Assembly: GCF_018343525.1 (NCBI RefSeq)
Contig: NZ_JAGYPH010000004.1
Span: 349,197 to 413,196 of the forward strand
Source of the DNA: Lederbergia citrea
GTDB lineage: Bacteria; Bacillota; Bacilli; Bacillales; Bacillaceae_C
DNA length: 64,000 nt
Reading direction: 5' to 3'
The first letter of the stretch is position 1. Each line of letters opens with the position of its first letter. The notes below the pieces were generated by a model. It had not been told where the DNA came from, ran no database searches, and saw nothing but the letters and a program-made list of their open reading frames with translations. Positions 35,300 to 48,120 of this stretch are shown here, piece after piece. A program made the position numbers and the translations under genes.

Positions 35300-36636
35300 C
35301 TTTTAAAGATCAATTCAGTTTTGTTAGGCAAAACACGAAAAAAAATAAAACGCGACTATTTATGACAATCTTAGCTACTGCGATTGGCTGTACTTTTTTA
35401 ATTGTGCTTGCTTCGGTTGGGTTTGGGCTTCATAAATCGATCATTGGAGAAATGATGGAAAATCGCCTTGTAACAGAGGTTACATTATACGGAAAAACAG
35501 ATGATAAAGGGGCATTTCACGAGCTTACGGATACTGATATAGAATACTTTGAAACGATTGAAAACGTTAAAGCAGTGACTCGGAGACAAACGCTGCAGCA
35601 ATGGCCAGAATTTCAGCTTGATGACTATAAAATAAATTCCAATACCCTTGTCACCTATTTCCCAGAAGAAATAAAAGCAGGATTTGAGCTTTCTAAAGGT
35701 CGCTTACCTGAGAAAGATAATGAAATTGTGGTAGGTTCAGCCTTTCCAGAAACTATATCAAAGGATTTATCAAAAGTTGATGAACCGTACAATGAGGATG
35801 GGACATTAAAAGAAGAATACGCCTATAAAGGTGAACTGATCGATCAAACAATCAACATGCAAGTGATTAAAATGGAAGATGGAAAGGAAGTAAAAAAAGC
35901 AATTCCACTTACGATTGTCGGGATTGCAAAAGCACCGTCCAGGGAATGGTTGAAAATTACAGACGTATTTATTTCTGAAGCAGTTTTGAAACAGGTTGAA
36001 GCGTACACAGGGACCCGAGGCGGATCACTAGAACCTGGTGGTGAAGCTAATGAACCGAAAACTGAGAGAACATACGATAATGTAAACCTCTATGCAGATA
36101 ACGTCAAATCTGTAGCTGCTATATCTGAACAGCTAAAGAAGGATCAATATGCTGCACACTCAATCGCTGATGAACTGAAACAAATCAATATGATTTTTAC
36201 GATTATGAAAGTGGGTTTAATCTTTATCGGTACGATTGCCCTCATTATCGCATCCATTGGCATTTATAATACGATGACCATGGCTGTAACCGAGCGTGCG
36301 CCTGATATTGGAATTATGAAAGCCATTGGCGCCAATCCGAAAACAATAAAAAATATTTTCCTGCTAGAGAGCAGCTATATTGGCTTCCTTGGAGCGTTAA
36401 TTGGAACGGTTGTTGCCTATGGAATTAGCTATATCGTAAACTTGGCTTTGCCGTTAGTTTTGACTGCTGTTTTTGAGGAAACCCCTCCTAAAGGGCTTGT
36501 CCTTTCACATATTCCTTGGTCATTAACATTGATCAGTGTTTCCATTTGCCTAATCGTCACGCTTTTCTCCGGATGGAGACCAGCGGAGCGAGCTACGAGG
36601 GTAGATGTTTTGAAAGCGATGAGAAGAGAAGTTTAA
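35296..36636 (+). CDS. ABC transporter permease, MacB/FtsX type
   Basis: A 446-residue protein with an N-terminal membrane helix (LFMTILATAIGCTFLIVLASVGFGL), a large external domain about 50-295, and three C-terminal helices (LIFIGTIALIIASIGIYNTM, SSYIGFLGALIGTVVAYGI, LTLISVSICLIVTLFSGW). Fold motifs TMAVTERAPDIGIMKAIGA and RPAERATRVDVLKAMRRE are diagnostic for FtsX-like permeases. Four-base overlap with the ATPase. Mechanical exporters of this kind move peptides, lipids or antibiotics; cargo unknown. Confidence 0.9.
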   Translation: MTFKDQFSFVRQNTKKNKTRLFMTILATAIGCTFLIVLASVGFGLHKSIIGEMMENRLVTEVTLYGKTDDKGAFHELTDTDIEYFETIENVKAVTRRQTLQQWPEFQLDDYKINSNTLVTYFPEEIKAGFELSKGRLPEKDNEIVVGSAFPETISKDLSKVDEPYNEDGTLKEEYAYKGELIDQTINMQVIKMEDGKEVKKAIPLTIVGIAKAPSREWLKITDVFISEAVLKQVEAYTGTRGGSLEPGGEANEPKTERTYDNVNLYADNVKSVAAISEQLKKDQYAAHSIADELKQINMIFTIMKVGLIFIGTIALIIASIGIYNTMTMAVTERAPDIGIMKAIGANPKTIKNIFLLESSYIGFLGALIGTVVAYGISYIVNLALPLVLTAVFEETPPKGLVLSHIPWSLTLISVSICLIVTLFSGWRPAERATRVDVLKAMRREV

Positions 36637-36644
36637 TACTTAAA

Positions 36645-36759
36645 AGCGGAGGCGCCTTGATCAGCCACGACAAGCACAAGACGATTCCCGAGGAGGCAGC
36701 TTTTCAGCCACCACAGGGAATCGGCTTGTGACCTCGAGGGGCTAGGCGCTGGAGCTAGA
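36645..36759 (+). repeat. Long dispersed Bacillus-type repeat, AGCGGAGGCGCC family
   Basis: The element starts AGCGGAGGCGCCTTGATCAG and ends GGGGCTAGGCGCTGGAGCTAG. Internal arms ACGATTCCC and GGGAATCG pair, so the whole can fold into a long stem. It follows the permease stop by eight bases. Shortened relatives of its ends lie at 38386, 41784 and 52807. No open frame; known Bacillus genomes carry similar elements at gene ends. Confidence 0.7.
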
Positions 36760-36806
36760 TACTGGCTGAAAGTTGAATGTTATAACAAAAATATTTAGAT
36801 TCATAA

Positions 36807-36849
36807 ACGAAAACTCACCTGTTCATTCTGCAAACAGGTGAGTTTTCGT
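36807..36849. terminator. Hairpin at the convergent ABC permease/NAT junction
   Basis: ACGAAAACTCACCTGTT at 36807-36823 and its perfect complement at 36833-36849 form a 17-bp stem with a nine-base loop. Its own arms provide U-rich ends in both directions. Confidence 0.75.
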
Positions 36850-36855
36850 CTAGCT

Positions 36856-37656
36856 CTAGAATAACTGGATGCCTCTTTCCTCTAAAAAGTCTAGTGATTC
36901 GACTAATGATTCGGCTTCAATTTGATATATTTCTTGGACAAGTTTGCCCCATTTTTTTCGATCATTCATTTGAATTTCGCTAATATTACGGAATGTCATT
37001 ACTTTCATCGAGCGATTACGTAAATAAAAACATTGATGGCCATTAAATCGGACAGCGGTAATTCTTCTCATTGTAATGTTTTCATCGCTGTCAATATAAG
37101 AGGAACGAATGTCATCCCTTATATCAAATTCAGATAAAGGTTTCCATTTTATTTGTTTTTTTACAAATGTCTTCCCATTTGCTCGTCGGTCAATTTCATA
37201 TATATCAGCACTTAATTTTGTAAAAATAATTTCTTCGCCAAATCCGTGCATAATGTGCCGGGGCTTTGCCTCAAGTTCCACCGGTTTCATAATTGGTGAA
37301 CCATAGCCCACATCCACATAAAGTTTTTTATCGCTAATCTCAACCATAATCGCAAGATGACCTGGTTCCACTCTAACTAGCGAACAATCGAAACCTAATT
37401 CGGAAAGAAGTCGGGCGAAATTCATATTCAACGTAAAACAAGTACCACCCCATCCCTTATCCACCAAATTTTGCACAAACAAAGGAAGTGGTGGGATATA
37501 GTCTGGAGCGAGTGAATAATAATGAAATTTACTGAACGATTCATATGGTATAAGTGATAAGTGATGCTGAATGAGGCGCTGTAAATAATTAATACTAGGG
37601 ATTTCTTTGTTTAATCGTAAACATTTCAAATACTGATTAACAACTTGCTCCATCAT
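36856..37656 (-). CDS. Arylamine N-acetyltransferase
   Basis: A 266-residue NAT that moves acetyl from acetyl-CoA to aromatic amines, hydrazines or small amino compounds. The Cys-His-Asp triad is visible as Cys73 (GWGGTCFTLN), His100 (EPGHLAIMV) and Asp115 (YVDVGYGSP). Family length is 250-280. The ATG follows AGGAGGTG. It is the second of two minus-strand genes after a thioredoxin-like one, with a 27-base gap. Natural substrate unknown. Confidence 0.88.
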   Translation of the reverse strand: MMEQVVNQYLKCLRLNKEIPSINYLQRLIQHHLSLIPYESFSKFHYYSLAPDYIPPLPLFVQNLVDKGWGGTCFTLNMNFARLLSELGFDCSLVRVEPGHLAIMVEISDKKLYVDVGYGSPIMKPVELEAKPRHIMHGFGEEIIFTKLSADIYEIDRRANGKTFVKKQIKWKPLSEFDIRDDIRSSYIDSDENITMRRITAVRFNGHQCFYLRNRSMKVMTFRNISEIQMNDRKKWGKLVQEIYQIEAESLVESLDFLEERGIQLF

Positions 37657-37683
37657 TCAACACCTCCTTTTTAAGCCTTTCCT

Positions 37684-38235
37684 TTATCGTAGCTTTTGCT
37701 TAATACTCTGGTATACATCGTTCCAAACGGACTGATCCGATAAGTATTTATCATGCATTTGTCCGTATATTTCTCTTTGTTTATCGGCAAAACTTTCGTC
37801 ATCTTTCGGAGGTAGCTTCGAACGCTGCTCTTCGACATATCGTTGCACTGTTTCAGCTCTTGGTCCCCATACTGCATGCTCATTTCCTTCCTGATCAAGG
37901 AAAATGAAAATAGGGATCGCCCGCGAAGTTCCATTCGTCAAATATTGATCCATGAGCTCCAAGTTTTGATCACGGAGGAGCATTCTTACTTCTATCCCGC
38001 ATTTTTCCGCCAATTTTAATAAAATTGGAACATTTAGCATTGCATCACCGCACCAATCCTCAGTGATTGCAATGGCACGAAGTTGTTTATTTCTCAAATT
38101 GGCAAAAAACTCTTCATCTTCAGCTGGAACCTCAAAAGACTTTAGAATCAATTGAAGGTTTTCCTTATGCTTTTCCATGGCATCTATGTACTCGTTTGCA
38201 GTCATGCCTTTTTCAAACCAGTTTTCTAGATTCAC
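37684..38235 (-). CDS. Thioredoxin-fold protein
   Basis: A 183-residue thioredoxin-like protein. The active-site region is ITEDWCGDAMLNVPILLKLAEK (about residues 67-88), where CxxC is reduced to a single Cys (CGDA). PIFIFLDQEGNEHAVWGPR contains the cis-Pro and following strand. It therefore cannot form the usual internal disulphide. The start is GTG at 38235 behind AGGGGTGAGG; the frame opens farther up, but without a better site. Co-directional with the NAT gene. Confidence 0.82.
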   Translation of the reverse strand: MNLENWFEKGMTANEYIDAMEKHKENLQLILKSFEVPAEDEEFFANLRNKQLRAIAITEDWCGDAMLNVPILLKLAEKCGIEVRMLLRDQNLELMDQYLTNGTSRAIPIFIFLDQEGNEHAVWGPRAETVQRYVEEQRSKLPPKDDESFADKQREIYGQMHDKYLSDQSVWNDVYQSIKQKLR

Positions 38236-38337
38236 AACCTCACCCCTTATCAAGATTTCTTGCTATCTATTATATACTACATCACTATAACCTTCATTCT
38301 GGACGCCTCCGTTATTAAAAATCGATCGAGGACCCAC

Positions 38338-38384
38338 TAAAAAAGGACAGTAGAGCATATTTTATGCTTCTACCGTCCTTTTTC
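38338..38384 (-). terminator. Terminator of gatCAB
   Basis: AAAAAGGAC-GTAGA pairs with TCTAC-GTCCTTTTT around an A/T loop (38340-38383). It lies about 45 bases beyond the gatB stop, with a repeat fragment between. Confidence 0.8.
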
Positions 38385-38385
38385 G

Positions 38386-38427
38386 TTGTCCAGCTTCTGC
38401 GCCCATAAACAGGCGCTTCAGCTTTTC
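38386..38427 (+). repeat. Short copy of the AGCGGAGGCGCC repeat family
   Basis: TTGTCCAGCTTCTGCGCC followed by ACAGGCGCTTCAGCTTTT: the two ends of the long repeat at 36645 joined with most of the centre missing. Located between gatB and its terminator. Confidence 0.6.
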
Positions 38428-38430
38428 TTT

Positions 38431-39858
38431 TTATCTCTTATCCATTTCTTGCACAAGCAATTTGTTGACCATTGGCGGGTTGGCCTGGCCTTTTGTTGCT
38501 TTCATGATTTGACCGACAAGGAATCCAAGGGCACGGCCTTTACCATTTTTATAATCTTCGATGGATTGTTGATTTGCATCCAATATTTCATTAACAAACG
38601 GAATAAGTGCACTTTCGTCAGAAATTTGCACCAAACCTTTTTCTTTAACGATTGTTTCCGCATCGCCGCCTTTTTCGATGAGCTCGCGGAATACTTTCTT
38701 CGCTATTTTGGAAGAGATTGTGCCATCTTCAATGAGCTTGATCATCCCAGCAAGACCAGCTGGCGTTAGAGCAACTTCATGCAAATCTTTTTGCTCAGCA
38801 TTCAAATAAGCTGATACCTCACCCATCAGCCAGTTAGACGCTTGCTTTGCATCGGCACCAACAGCTAAAACTTCCTCAAAGAAATCAGACATTTCTTTTG
38901 TCAATGTCAGAACCATCGCGTCATACGCAGGCAGACCAAGCTCTTCTACATAGCGTTTTTGGCGTGCATCCGGCAACTCAGGAATTTCTGCACGAACACG
39001 TTCTTTCCACTCATCATCAACATACAGTTGAACGAGATCTGGTTCAGGGAAGTAGCGGTAATCATCGGCACCTTCCTTAATTCTCATTAAGATTGTTTCA
39101 CCAGTTGCTTCGTCAAATCGCAGTGTTTCCTGTTGGATGACTCCACCTGAAAGAAGTACTTTTTCTTGGCGTTTTTGTTCAAACTCTAATCCTCTGCGGA
39201 CATAGTTAAATGAGTTTAAGTTTTTCAATTCAGCCTTCGTTCCAAATTTCTCCTGTCCAATTGGACGTAATGAAATATTAGCGTCACATCTCAGTGAGCC
39301 TTCTTCCATTTTACAATCAGAAACGCCTGTGTATTGAATGATTGATTTTAATTTTTCCAAATATGCATATGCCTCATCTGGAGTACGGATATCTGGCTCG
39401 GATACAATCTCAATCAAAGGCGTACCTGCCCGGTTTAAGTCAACAAGGGAGCCATCGGCTGTATGTGTTAATTTACCTGCATCTTCTTCCAGATGCACGC
39501 GAGTAATACCTATTCTTTTCTTCACACCATTTACTTCAATATCAATCCAACCATGCTCACCAATCGGTTTATCGAATTGAGAAATTTGATAAGCCTTTGG
39601 ATTATCTGGATAAAAATAGTTTTTGCGATCGAATTTCGTTTCCGTTGCGATTTGGCAGTTCAATGCCATTGCAGCTTTCATACCAAATTCTACTGCACGT
39701 TTATTTAATACAGGTAAAACTCCCGGATACGCAAGGTCAATCACGGTCGTATTCGCATTTGGTTCAGCTCCAAAATGGTTTGGTGCTGGTGAAAATATTT
39801 TTGATTCTGTTTTTAGTTCCACGTGGACTTCTAGTCCAATCACCGTTTCAAAGTTCAT
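38431..39858 (-). CDS. gatB: Asp-tRNA(Asn)/Glu-tRNA(Gln) amidotransferase subunit B
   Basis: A 475-residue subunit that binds the misacylated tRNA and phosphorylates its Glu or Asp. Signatures: [22 protein letters not shown] at the start, [37 protein letters not shown], and the tail (YqeY-like) domain about 330-475 ending [14 protein letters not shown]. Length is normal. It lies 14 bases after gatA. The GatCAB complex makes Gln-tRNA where no GlnRS exists. Confidence 0.97.
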   Translation of the reverse strand: MNFETVIGLEVHVELKTESKIFSPAPNHFGAEPNANTTVIDLAYPGVLPVLNKRAVEFGMKAAMALNCQIATETKFDRKNYFYPDNPKAYQISQFDKPIGEHGWIDIEVNGVKKRIGITRVHLEEDAGKLTHTADGSLVDLNRAGTPLIEIVSEPDIRTPDEAYAYLEKLKSIIQYTGVSDCKMEEGSLRCDANISLRPIGQEKFGTKAELKNLNSFNYVRRGLEFEQKRQEKVLLSGGVIQQETLRFDEATGETILMRIKEGADDYRYFPEPDLVQLYVDDEWKERVRAEIPELPDARQKRYVEELGLPAYDAMVLTLTKEMSDFFEEVLAVGADAKQASNWLMGEVSAYLNAEQKDLHEVALTPAGLAGMIKLIEDGTISSKIAKKVFRELIEKGGDAETIVKEKGLVQISDESALIPFVNEILDANQQSIEDYKNGKGRALGFLVGQIMKATKGQANPPMVNKLLVQEMDKR

Positions 39859-39872
39859 GTTTTTTTCACCCC

Positions 39873-41318
39873 TTACAATTGTGGTTTTTTCGTATTGTAA
39901 TCCGTTGCCTGCTCATATGCATGAGCAACACGGTAAACCATTTGTTCATCAAAATGCTTGCCGATTATTTGCAAGCCGAGTGGAAGACCTTCTGTAAATC
40001 CACAAGGTACGGAAATGCCCGGAAGTCCAGCCAAGTTAACTGGAATAGTCAACAAGTCTCTTGCGTACATTGTTACCGGATCGTGAACGACTTCACCGAT
40101 TTTATACGCTGTTGTCGGGGTAGTCGGTCCGATAATTACGTCATATTTCGCAAAAATATCTTCGAAATCTTGTCTAATTAATGTACGGACCTGCTGCGCT
40201 TTTTTGTAATAAGCGTCGTAAAAGCCTGAACTGAGCGCATATGTACCAAGTATAATACGTAGTTTTACTTCTTCTCCAAAGCCTTCGGATCGGGACTTTA
40301 AATATAAGTCCATTAGGTTTTTTGGATTTGGTGTGCTGTAGCCGTATCGAACGCCGTCAAAACGGGCAAGGTTGGCAGAAGCCTCTGATGAAGATAGTAA
40401 ATAATACGAGGCTACTGCGTATTTTGAGTGTGGTAAAGATACCTCTTCCCAAGTCGCACCGAGTCCTTCGAGTACTTTAAGCGCATCAAGCACTGACTGG
40501 CGGGAAGCCTCGCTTACCCCTTCTCCAAGATACTCTTTCGGAACTGCAATTTTTAATCCTTTAATGTCACCTGTCAAGCCATCCACAAAGTTAGGTACTT
40601 CTTGATTAACAGTTGTGGAGTCATTCGGATCAAGTCCAGCGATTGTTTGTAAAACAAGCGCATTATCTTCAACCGTTCTTGTGATTGGTCCGACTTGATC
40701 AAGAGATGAAGCAAAAGCGACAACTCCATATCGAGAAACGCGTCCATATGTAGGTTTTAAACCAACCACACCACAAAAAGCAGCAGGTTGGCGGATGGAA
40801 CCACCTGTATCTGTACCGAGTGCAAATGGAAGAATACCAGCTGCAACAGCTGCTGCTGAACCACCTGAAGAACCGCCAGGGACGGCATCCAGGTTCCAAG
40901 GGTTACGTGTGATTTGAAAAGCAGAGTTTTCAGTAGTGGATCCCATTGCAAACTCGTCCATATTTAATTTTCCAACTGTAACCGTGTTAGCATTATCAAG
41001 TTTATCCATAACGGTTGCATTATAAATTGGATCAAAGTTTTCCAACATTTTACTCGCACATGTTGTACGTAAACCTTTTGTGACAATATTATCCTTGATT
41101 CCAGCTGGGATACCGAATAGTGCATTTTCCCCAACTTGTCCATCAAGTTCTTTCGCCTTATTTCGTGCATTCTCCTCATCTAATGTCAAGAATGCTTTCA
41201 CCTTTCCATCAACTTCATTGATTCTTTTGAATGATTGATCGACAAGGTCTGAAACCGTTATTTCTTTTTTATGTAAAAGTTCATGAATATCCGATATTTT
41301 ATGATCAAATAGTGACAT
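39873..41318 (-). CDS. gatA: Glu-tRNA(Gln) amidotransferase subunit A
   Basis: A 481-residue amidase-signature enzyme that releases ammonia from glutamine for GatB. The Ser-cisSer-Lys triad is in place: [12 protein letters not shown] (Lys), [16 protein letters not shown] and [16 protein letters not shown] (both Ser). Length and ends are typical. It starts 17 bases after gatC. Confidence 0.97.
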   Translation of the reverse strand: MSLFDHKISDIHELLHKKEITVSDLVDQSFKRINEVDGKVKAFLTLDEENARNKAKELDGQVGENALFGIPAGIKDNIVTKGLRTTCASKMLENFDPIYNATVMDKLDNANTVTVGKLNMDEFAMGSTTENSAFQITRNPWNLDAVPGGSSGGSAAAVAAGILPFALGTDTGGSIRQPAAFCGVVGLKPTYGRVSRYGVVAFASSLDQVGPITRTVEDNALVLQTIAGLDPNDSTTVNQEVPNFVDGLTGDIKGLKIAVPKEYLGEGVSEASRQSVLDALKVLEGLGATWEEVSLPHSKYAVASYYLLSSSEASANLARFDGVRYGYSTPNPKNLMDLYLKSRSEGFGEEVKLRIILGTYALSSGFYDAYYKKAQQVRTLIRQDFEDIFAKYDVIIGPTTPTTAYKIGEVVHDPVTMYARDLLTIPVNLAGLPGISVPCGFTEGLPLGLQIIGKHFDEQMVYRVAHAYEQATDYNTKKPQL

Positions 41319-41335
41319 GTGGTGGGTTCCCCTCC

Positions 41336-41626
41336 TTATTCCAAAATCGTTGGTACTTTAATTAGTCCATCTTGGTGGTTCGGTACGTTTTTCAATACTT
41401 CTTCAAGCGGCAAACCTTTTTCCGCTACATCTTCACGCATGACATTTTTCTGTGCAAAAACATGTGAAGTCGGGTCGATATTTGCTGTATCTAATTCATT
41501 TAGCTCCTCTGCCATTTTGATGACACGGCCAATCTGATCTGTAAAAAACTCCGCTTGCTCATCATTTATTTCAAGTCTGGCTAAGTGTGCTACATGAAGC
41601 ACTTCATCTTTTGATATTCTAGACAT
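41336..41626 (-). CDS. gatC: Glu-tRNA(Gln) amidotransferase subunit C
   Basis: A 96-residue clamp that wraps around GatA and Gat[21 protein letters not shown] is the classical start, and [20 protein letters not shown] the classical tail. The ATG follows GGAGGTG. First gene of gatCAB. The stretch 41627-41783 upstream holds an imperfect inverted repeat (GGGTCA/TGACCC) and no clear gene. Confidence 0.96.
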   Translation of the reverse strand: MSRISKDEVLHVAHLARLEINDEQAEFFTDQIGRVIKMAEELNELDTANIDPTSHVFAQKNVMREDVAEKGLPLEEVLKNVPNHQDGLIKVPTILE

Positions 41627-41783
41627 TTTTATACACCTCCGTGTTTAATCGAACACTAGCAATACTATTGATAATATCAGAAAAAGCCAGGCAAACGCAA
41701 GCGGGTCAAGCCCTTGGCAACCAGATGCTCAAGAGCCTGACCCCCCCTAATTTTTTTCAGCGTATGCACCTTTCGCTTTTCTA

Positions 41784-41814
41784 CTTGTCCAGCTCCGGGC
41801 GCCAGCCGCTTTTC
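41784..41814 (+). repeat. Short copy of the AGCGGAGGCGCC repeat family
   Basis: CTTGTCCAGCTCCGGGCGCC then AGCCGCTTTT: the terminal parts of the long repeat, centre missing. It overlaps the last base of the camS-like gene stop. Confidence 0.55.
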
Positions 41815-42977
41815 TACTTATATATATGAACAAAAGGTTCTTTTTCGCCGGCGTTTTTGACGATTAATGATTCCGCTCCGTTAACAGATGTAACGCTGAC
41901 TTCCACTTTAATATATTCTGGAAAATGATCCATGACAAGGGATGCCGCCCATTGGGTAAAACCAATTATTTCTGCTTCACCGTATAATTGAATTGGAATA
42001 TCAATAGCAAGATCCATTAATTGTCCATTTTTATAAAAGGCTCTTCCAATTACACCGTTATAATTCGGGAAATATTTTTCGACATCATCTTTAAATCTTA
42101 AGAAGTATGCAACATCATCTCGATGAGCTTGTTCTGCATCTGAGGAAGGGAACAGAAAATATTCCTCATCTACTTTTTTCCAGTCTCCAAGAGTAGTGCT
42201 CCCTTTACTAGCATGAGCATACGCAAAGAAGTTTCCAGGGATTACTGCATTTTTACTTTTTTGTTCAAAGAGGGCAATCGTAATTGGAACATTCCCAATG
42301 TCGTTCATGGAACGGAGTCGCTTCACTATCTCCTGTCCCATTTTCTTACCTTCTTCCTCTAACTTTGCATGAGGTATTTCCTGTTGGAATGTTGCACCGT
42401 ATTTTTCCTTTTGATAATAATGGACTGAATTTAATGCGAGCCCAATGACTATTCCCCCAAGTTTGACTGTCTTATCATTTTTAATTAAATAATTATGTTC
42501 GAGTACATGGGCCAAGTAGATCGGATACTTTTCATTTTGTTCTTCCACCGTACCAGTCTCAGGGTTTGCAGGATTTAAGCCAATATTTTCGCTTGCATCC
42601 ATTTTCAATTCTTTTAATTGTTGTTTCGTATATTTTCTTTTTAACCATCCGCTTACCGTATCACGACTTATTTTTTGACCTTCTTGAAATACATATTTAT
42701 CTGTTGAAAAATTTTCTTTTGCCACTCGCATTAATCCAGTTTCAAATTCGTTAATATCATATTTTGAATGGAGATTAGATACAACCATCCCTCTTGTTTG
42801 GCTAGGCTGGAAAGGGATGATTGATCGATAGTGAGATTCTGAAATTTGGTAATTTGGAATAATCGATGTTTCTTTCTTATCATCTTTTTTCTGTACAACT
42901 TCATCATTTTTTTCAAATGCCGGCGCACACCCTGTTAAAAGGGTTGCTGCCAAAAGCATTGCCAACCATTTTTTCAT
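41814..42977 (-). CDS. CamS-family sex-pheromone lipoprotein (YerH-like)
   Basis: A 387-residue lipoprotein with signal MKKWLAMLLAATLLTGC (lipobox LTGC). The CamS domain fills the rest, with NYQISESHYRSIIPFQPSQ, RGMVVSNLHSKYDINEFE and GLALNSVHYYQKEKYG. In Enterococcus the signal peptide of CamS releases a plasmid pheromone; in Bacillus the protein's function is unknown. It follows ligA by 15 bases, the same place as yerH in B. subtilis. Confidence 0.9.
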   Translation of the reverse strand: MKKWLAMLLAATLLTGCAPAFEKNDEVVQKKDDKKETSIIPNYQISESHYRSIIPFQPSQTRGMVVSNLHSKYDINEFETGLMRVAKENFSTDKYVFQEGQKISRDTVSGWLKRKYTKQQLKELKMDASENIGLNPANPETGTVEEQNEKYPIYLAHVLEHNYLIKNDKTVKLGGIVIGLALNSVHYYQKEKYGATFQQEIPHAKLEEEGKKMGQEIVKRLRSMNDIGNVPITIALFEQKSKNAVIPGNFFAYAHASKGSTTLGDWKKVDEEYFLFPSSDAEQAHRDDVAYFLRFKDDVEKYFPNYNGVIGRAFYKNGQLMDLAIDIPIQLYGEAEIIGFTQWAASLVMDHFPEYIKVEVSVTSVNGAESLIVKNAGEKEPFVHIYK

Positions 42978-42992
42978 GCCGTTCTTCCACCT

Positions 42993-45023
<2,031 letters not shown>

Positions 45024-45042
45024 TCAACTTACATTCATGGCA

Positions 45043-47253
45043 TTACACCTTTGTAATCGGAGCAAATTCAGCAAGGAGACGTTTAATGCCTGTTGGGCTT
45101 GGAAAAGCAATATCGAGTTCGATACTGTCACTTTCACCTTTGACACTTACAACCGTACCAATTCCCCATTTTTTATGTTCCGCCTTATCCCCGACCTTCC
45201 AGGAGGCTTTGCCTGCACCTTGTGAAACAGGAGTTGGACGAAAAACCGGCTTCGTTCTTTTTTGTCCAACCGGAGATCCACCGAAAGAAATGGATCGTCT
45301 GTTTTCAGTTTGCGCAACTTCAAGCAACTCTTCAGGAATTTCTCCAATAAACCGGGAAACAGGATTCATATTCGTCCGCCCGTATAGTGTTCTCATCTGA
45401 GCATTTGTAATGAATAATTCCTGTTCAGCACGGGTAATTCCTACATACGCAAGCCTGCGCTCTTCTTCCATTTCTTCCTCTTCCATTAATGAACGGCTAT
45501 GTGGAAAAACGCCTTCCTCTAACCCGATTAAAAACACAACCGGAAACTCCAATCCTTTTGCAGAGTGGAGGGTCATCAACGTAATCGCATCTCCAGGTGT
45601 CCCATCCTCATCTAACTTGTCAATGTCTGCAACAAGCGCCAAATCCGTTAAAAATGCAATGAGGCTCTTATCATCGGTACCTTCTTCAAAGTTTTTCGTA
45701 ACAGATAAAAACTCATCAATATTTTCAAGACGACTTTCTGCCTCAAGCGACTTTTCTGCAATCAGCATCGCTCTATAACCCGATTTTTCTATTACTTCCT
45801 CTACAAGTTCAGTCACAGAGAGAAATTCCTGCATCTGGGTGTAGTTGCGAATAAATGCATGGAACTCAGAAGCAGCATTGGCAATTCTGCCGCTTAAACC
45901 GATGAAATCAATCTCGTTAAGTGCCTGATATAAAGATAAATCATGCTCCTGCGCATAACGGGAGATTTTATCCAATGAAGTGGCACCAATACCGCGTTTT
46001 GGCACGTTTATCGCCCTGAGAAGGCTAATATCATCATCAGGATTCGCAATAAGTCGTAAATAAGCAAGCAAATCTTTAATTTCTTTACGGTCATAGAACT
46101 TTGTTCCGCCGACGATGTTGTACTCGATATTCGACTTTAGTAAAACTTCCTCAATCACACGCGACTGGGCATTTGTTCGGTAAAGAATAGCAAAATCAGA
46201 AAGCTTTCGATTGCTGTCTGCTGTCATTTCTTTTATTTTTCCTGCTACAAATTGCGCTTCCGTTTGTTCACCGTCAGCACGGTAATATACAATTTTTTGA
46301 CCATCGTTATTATCAGTCCACAAGTTCTTCGGCCTGCGGTTACCATTATTTTTAATGACTTCATTTGCTGCCGCTAGTATCCTTTTTGTTGATCGATAAT
46401 TTTGTTCCAGCAAAATGACATTTGCATTCGGATAGTCTTTTTCAAATGATAAGATATTCGCAATATCTGCTCCACGCCATCGATAAATAGACTGATCTGA
46501 ATCACCGACAACACATAAATTTTTCAGCCTTGCTGATAGGAGCTTTACAAGCATATACTGCGCACGGTTCGTATCCTGATATTCATCAACATGGATATAC
46601 TGGAACTTGCGCTGGTAAAATTCCAACACTTCCGGTACGCGATCAAACAGTTGGATTGTAATCATGATTAAATCATCGAAGTCGAGCGCATTATTTCTCC
46701 GGAGCCGGCGCTGATATTCTTTATATGCATCACTAATCACCTTAGCATAGTAGCCAGCAGCTTGTTTCTCATATTCATCCGGAGTGACAAGCTCGTTTTT
46801 CGCACTGCTAATGGATCCGAGAATAGCTCGCGGTTCAAATTTTTTCGGATCAATATTTTGATCTTTTAATATATTTTTGATTACGGAGAGCTGGTCGGTA
46901 CTATCGAGGATTGTAAAGTTGCGGTTATAGCCAAGCCGATCAATATCGCGCCGTAAAATACGGACGCACATGGAGTGAAAAGTGGAGATCCATACTTCTT
47001 CAGCAGCGCCACCCATGATTTTACCAATTCTTTCTTTCATCTCACGAGCTGCTTTGTTCGTAAATGTAATTGCTAGAATATTATATGGATTAACTCCTTT
47101 TTCCACCATTAAGTAGGCAACTCGGTGAGTCAGAACCCTCGTCTTTCCACTCCCTGCCCCTGCCATAATCAATAAAGGACCATCAGTTGTTTTGACAGCC
47201 TCCTTTTGTTCAGGATTCAATCCTTCAAGGAGACGATTTGTTAAAAATTGCAC
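45043..47253 (-). CDS. pcrA: ATP-dependent DNA helicase PcrA
   Basis: A 736-residue superfamily 1A helicase (UvrD/Rep relative) for repair and plasmid replication. Q motif LNPEQKEAV, Walker [16 protein letters not shown], Walker B DEYQDTN, motif [18 protein letters not shown], motif IV LEQNYRS, motif [16 protein letters not shown] and motif [15 protein letters not shown] are all visible. The C-terminal 70 residues carry the basic tail with a [13 protein letters not shown]udor-like part. Start is GTG at 47253 behind GGTGGAG (frame open to 47265). Confidence 0.96.
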   Translation of the reverse strand: MQFLTNRLLEGLNPEQKEAVKTTDGPLLIMAGAGSGKTRVLTHRVAYLMVEKGVNPYNILAITFTNKAAREMKERIGKIMGGAAEEVWISTFHSMCVRILRRDIDRLGYNRNFTILDSTDQLSVIKNILKDQNIDPKKFEPRAILGSISSAKNELVTPDEYEKQAAGYYAKVISDAYKEYQRRLRRNNALDFDDLIMITIQLFDRVPEVLEFYQRKFQYIHVDEYQDTNRAQYMLVKLLSARLKNLCVVGDSDQSIYRWRGADIANILSFEKDYPNANVILLEQNYRSTKRILAAANEVIKNNGNRRPKNLWTDNNDGQKIVYYRADGEQTEAQFVAGKIKEMTADSNRKLSDFAILYRTNAQSRVIEEVLLKSNIEYNIVGGTKFYDRKEIKDLLAYLRLIANPDDDISLLRAINVPKRGIGATSLDKISRYAQEHDLSLYQALNEIDFIGLSGRIANAASEFHAFIRNYTQMQEFLSVTELVEEVIEKSGYRAMLIAEKSLEAESRLENIDEFLSVTKNFEEGTDDKSLIAFLTDLALVADIDKLDEDGTPGDAITLMTLHSAKGLEFPVVFLIGLEEGVFPHSRSLMEEEEMEEERRLAYVGITRAEQELFITNAQMRTLYGRTNMNPVSRFIGEIPEELLEVAQTENRRSISFGGSPVGQKRTKPVFRPTPVSQGAGKASWKVGDKAEHKKWGIGTVVSVKGESDSIELDIAFPSPTGIKRLLAEFAPITKV

Positions 47254-47311
47254 GTACTCCACCACCCATCGAGAACATTTGTTCTATTATACATTAATTC
47301 ATCTATACTTG

Positions 47312-47995
47312 TCATTGTAAAACAGTAACAGTTTTTAGTGCTTCTTTTAAATTTTCATAAATAGCATTACCAACAATAATGACATCTGCAAATTGGCCCA
47401 TTTCTTTTGCTTGTTCAGCAGTTTTAATACCGCCCCCGTAAAAGAGCTTTGTTTCTGATAGCTGATCTTTTACTCGACTAACAAGCTGTGGATCCCCATA
47501 CGTGCCGCTATATTCCATATAAAAAATCGGCATATGGAACATTTTTTCTGCCATCATCGCATAGGCTGCCACATCATCAGCATCCAAATTCGTATTCGCA
47601 TTTGTCTGCTCTGCTGCCTTACATTGCTCGTTTAATATACAATAACCTTCCACAAGGATTTCATCCCAGTCCATGATTTCCCCATATTCTTTAACAGCTT
47701 CATGATGCAGGCCAGACAGCCAGCGGATATCACGGCTGTTTAATATGGAAGGAATAAAATATAAGTCAAATCCTGGCGTAATGGATTCAATATTGCTTAC
47801 TTCCAGTACACAAGGAACTGTGTATCTTCTAATTCTCGCCATCAGATCAAGCACTTTCTCCAAAGTGACCCCATCAGTTCCACCAACAATAATGGCATCT
47901 GTCCCCGATTCACAAACAAGTTCAAGCTCTTCATCTGAAATCACCTTGTTCGGATCAAGCTTAAAAGCATGGCGCCAATCTTTTACATCGTACAT
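47312..47995 (-). CDS. pcrB: Heptaprenylglyceryl phosphate synthase
   Basis: A 227-residue TIM-barrel prenyltransferase that joins heptaprenyl diphosphate to glycerol 1-phosphate. [43 protein letters not shown] and [13 protein letters not shown] (phosphate loop) are present. The ATG at 47995 sits behind GGAGGATT; the frame runs up to 48025 without a better start. It precedes pcrA as in B. subtilis. Confidence 0.95.
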   Translation of the reverse strand: MYDVKDWRHAFKLDPNKVISDEELELVCESGTDAIIVGGTDGVTLEKVLDLMARIRRYTVPCVLEVSNIESITPGFDLYFIPSILNSRDIRWLSGLHHEAVKEYGEIMDWDEILVEGYCILNEQCKAAEQTNANTNLDADDVAAYAMMAEKMFHMPIFYMEYSGTYGDPQLVSRVKDQLSETKLFYGGGIKTAEQAKEMGQFADVIIVGNAIYENLKEALKTVTVLQ

Positions 47996-48059
47996 ACTTG
48001 AAATCCTCCATTTTTTCTTGTCCATTTTCCATTATAACATTTAGCATGACTACACCGAA

Positions 48060-48086
48060 GAAAAACCGCAGAATAAAATTCCGCGG
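48060..48086 (-). terminator. Terminator of the yerB-yerC unit
   Basis: On the minus strand CCGC-GAAT pairs with ATTC-GCGG around TTT, followed by TTTTTC. It separates yerC from pcrB. Confidence 0.65.
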
Positions 48087-48120
48087 CTTAACAAAATAAT
48101 CTATTGTTTCTTCGTATATA

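Noticed and set aside
37671..37934. 87-residue minus-strand reading frame inside the thioredoxin-like gene
   Set aside because: It is in another frame of a well-supported gene, with no ribosome site and no recognisable domain.
40699..40899. Trp/Cys/Phe-rich 66-residue frame
   Set aside because: It is a shadow of the amidase signature region of gatA; composition is an artefact of the alternative frame.
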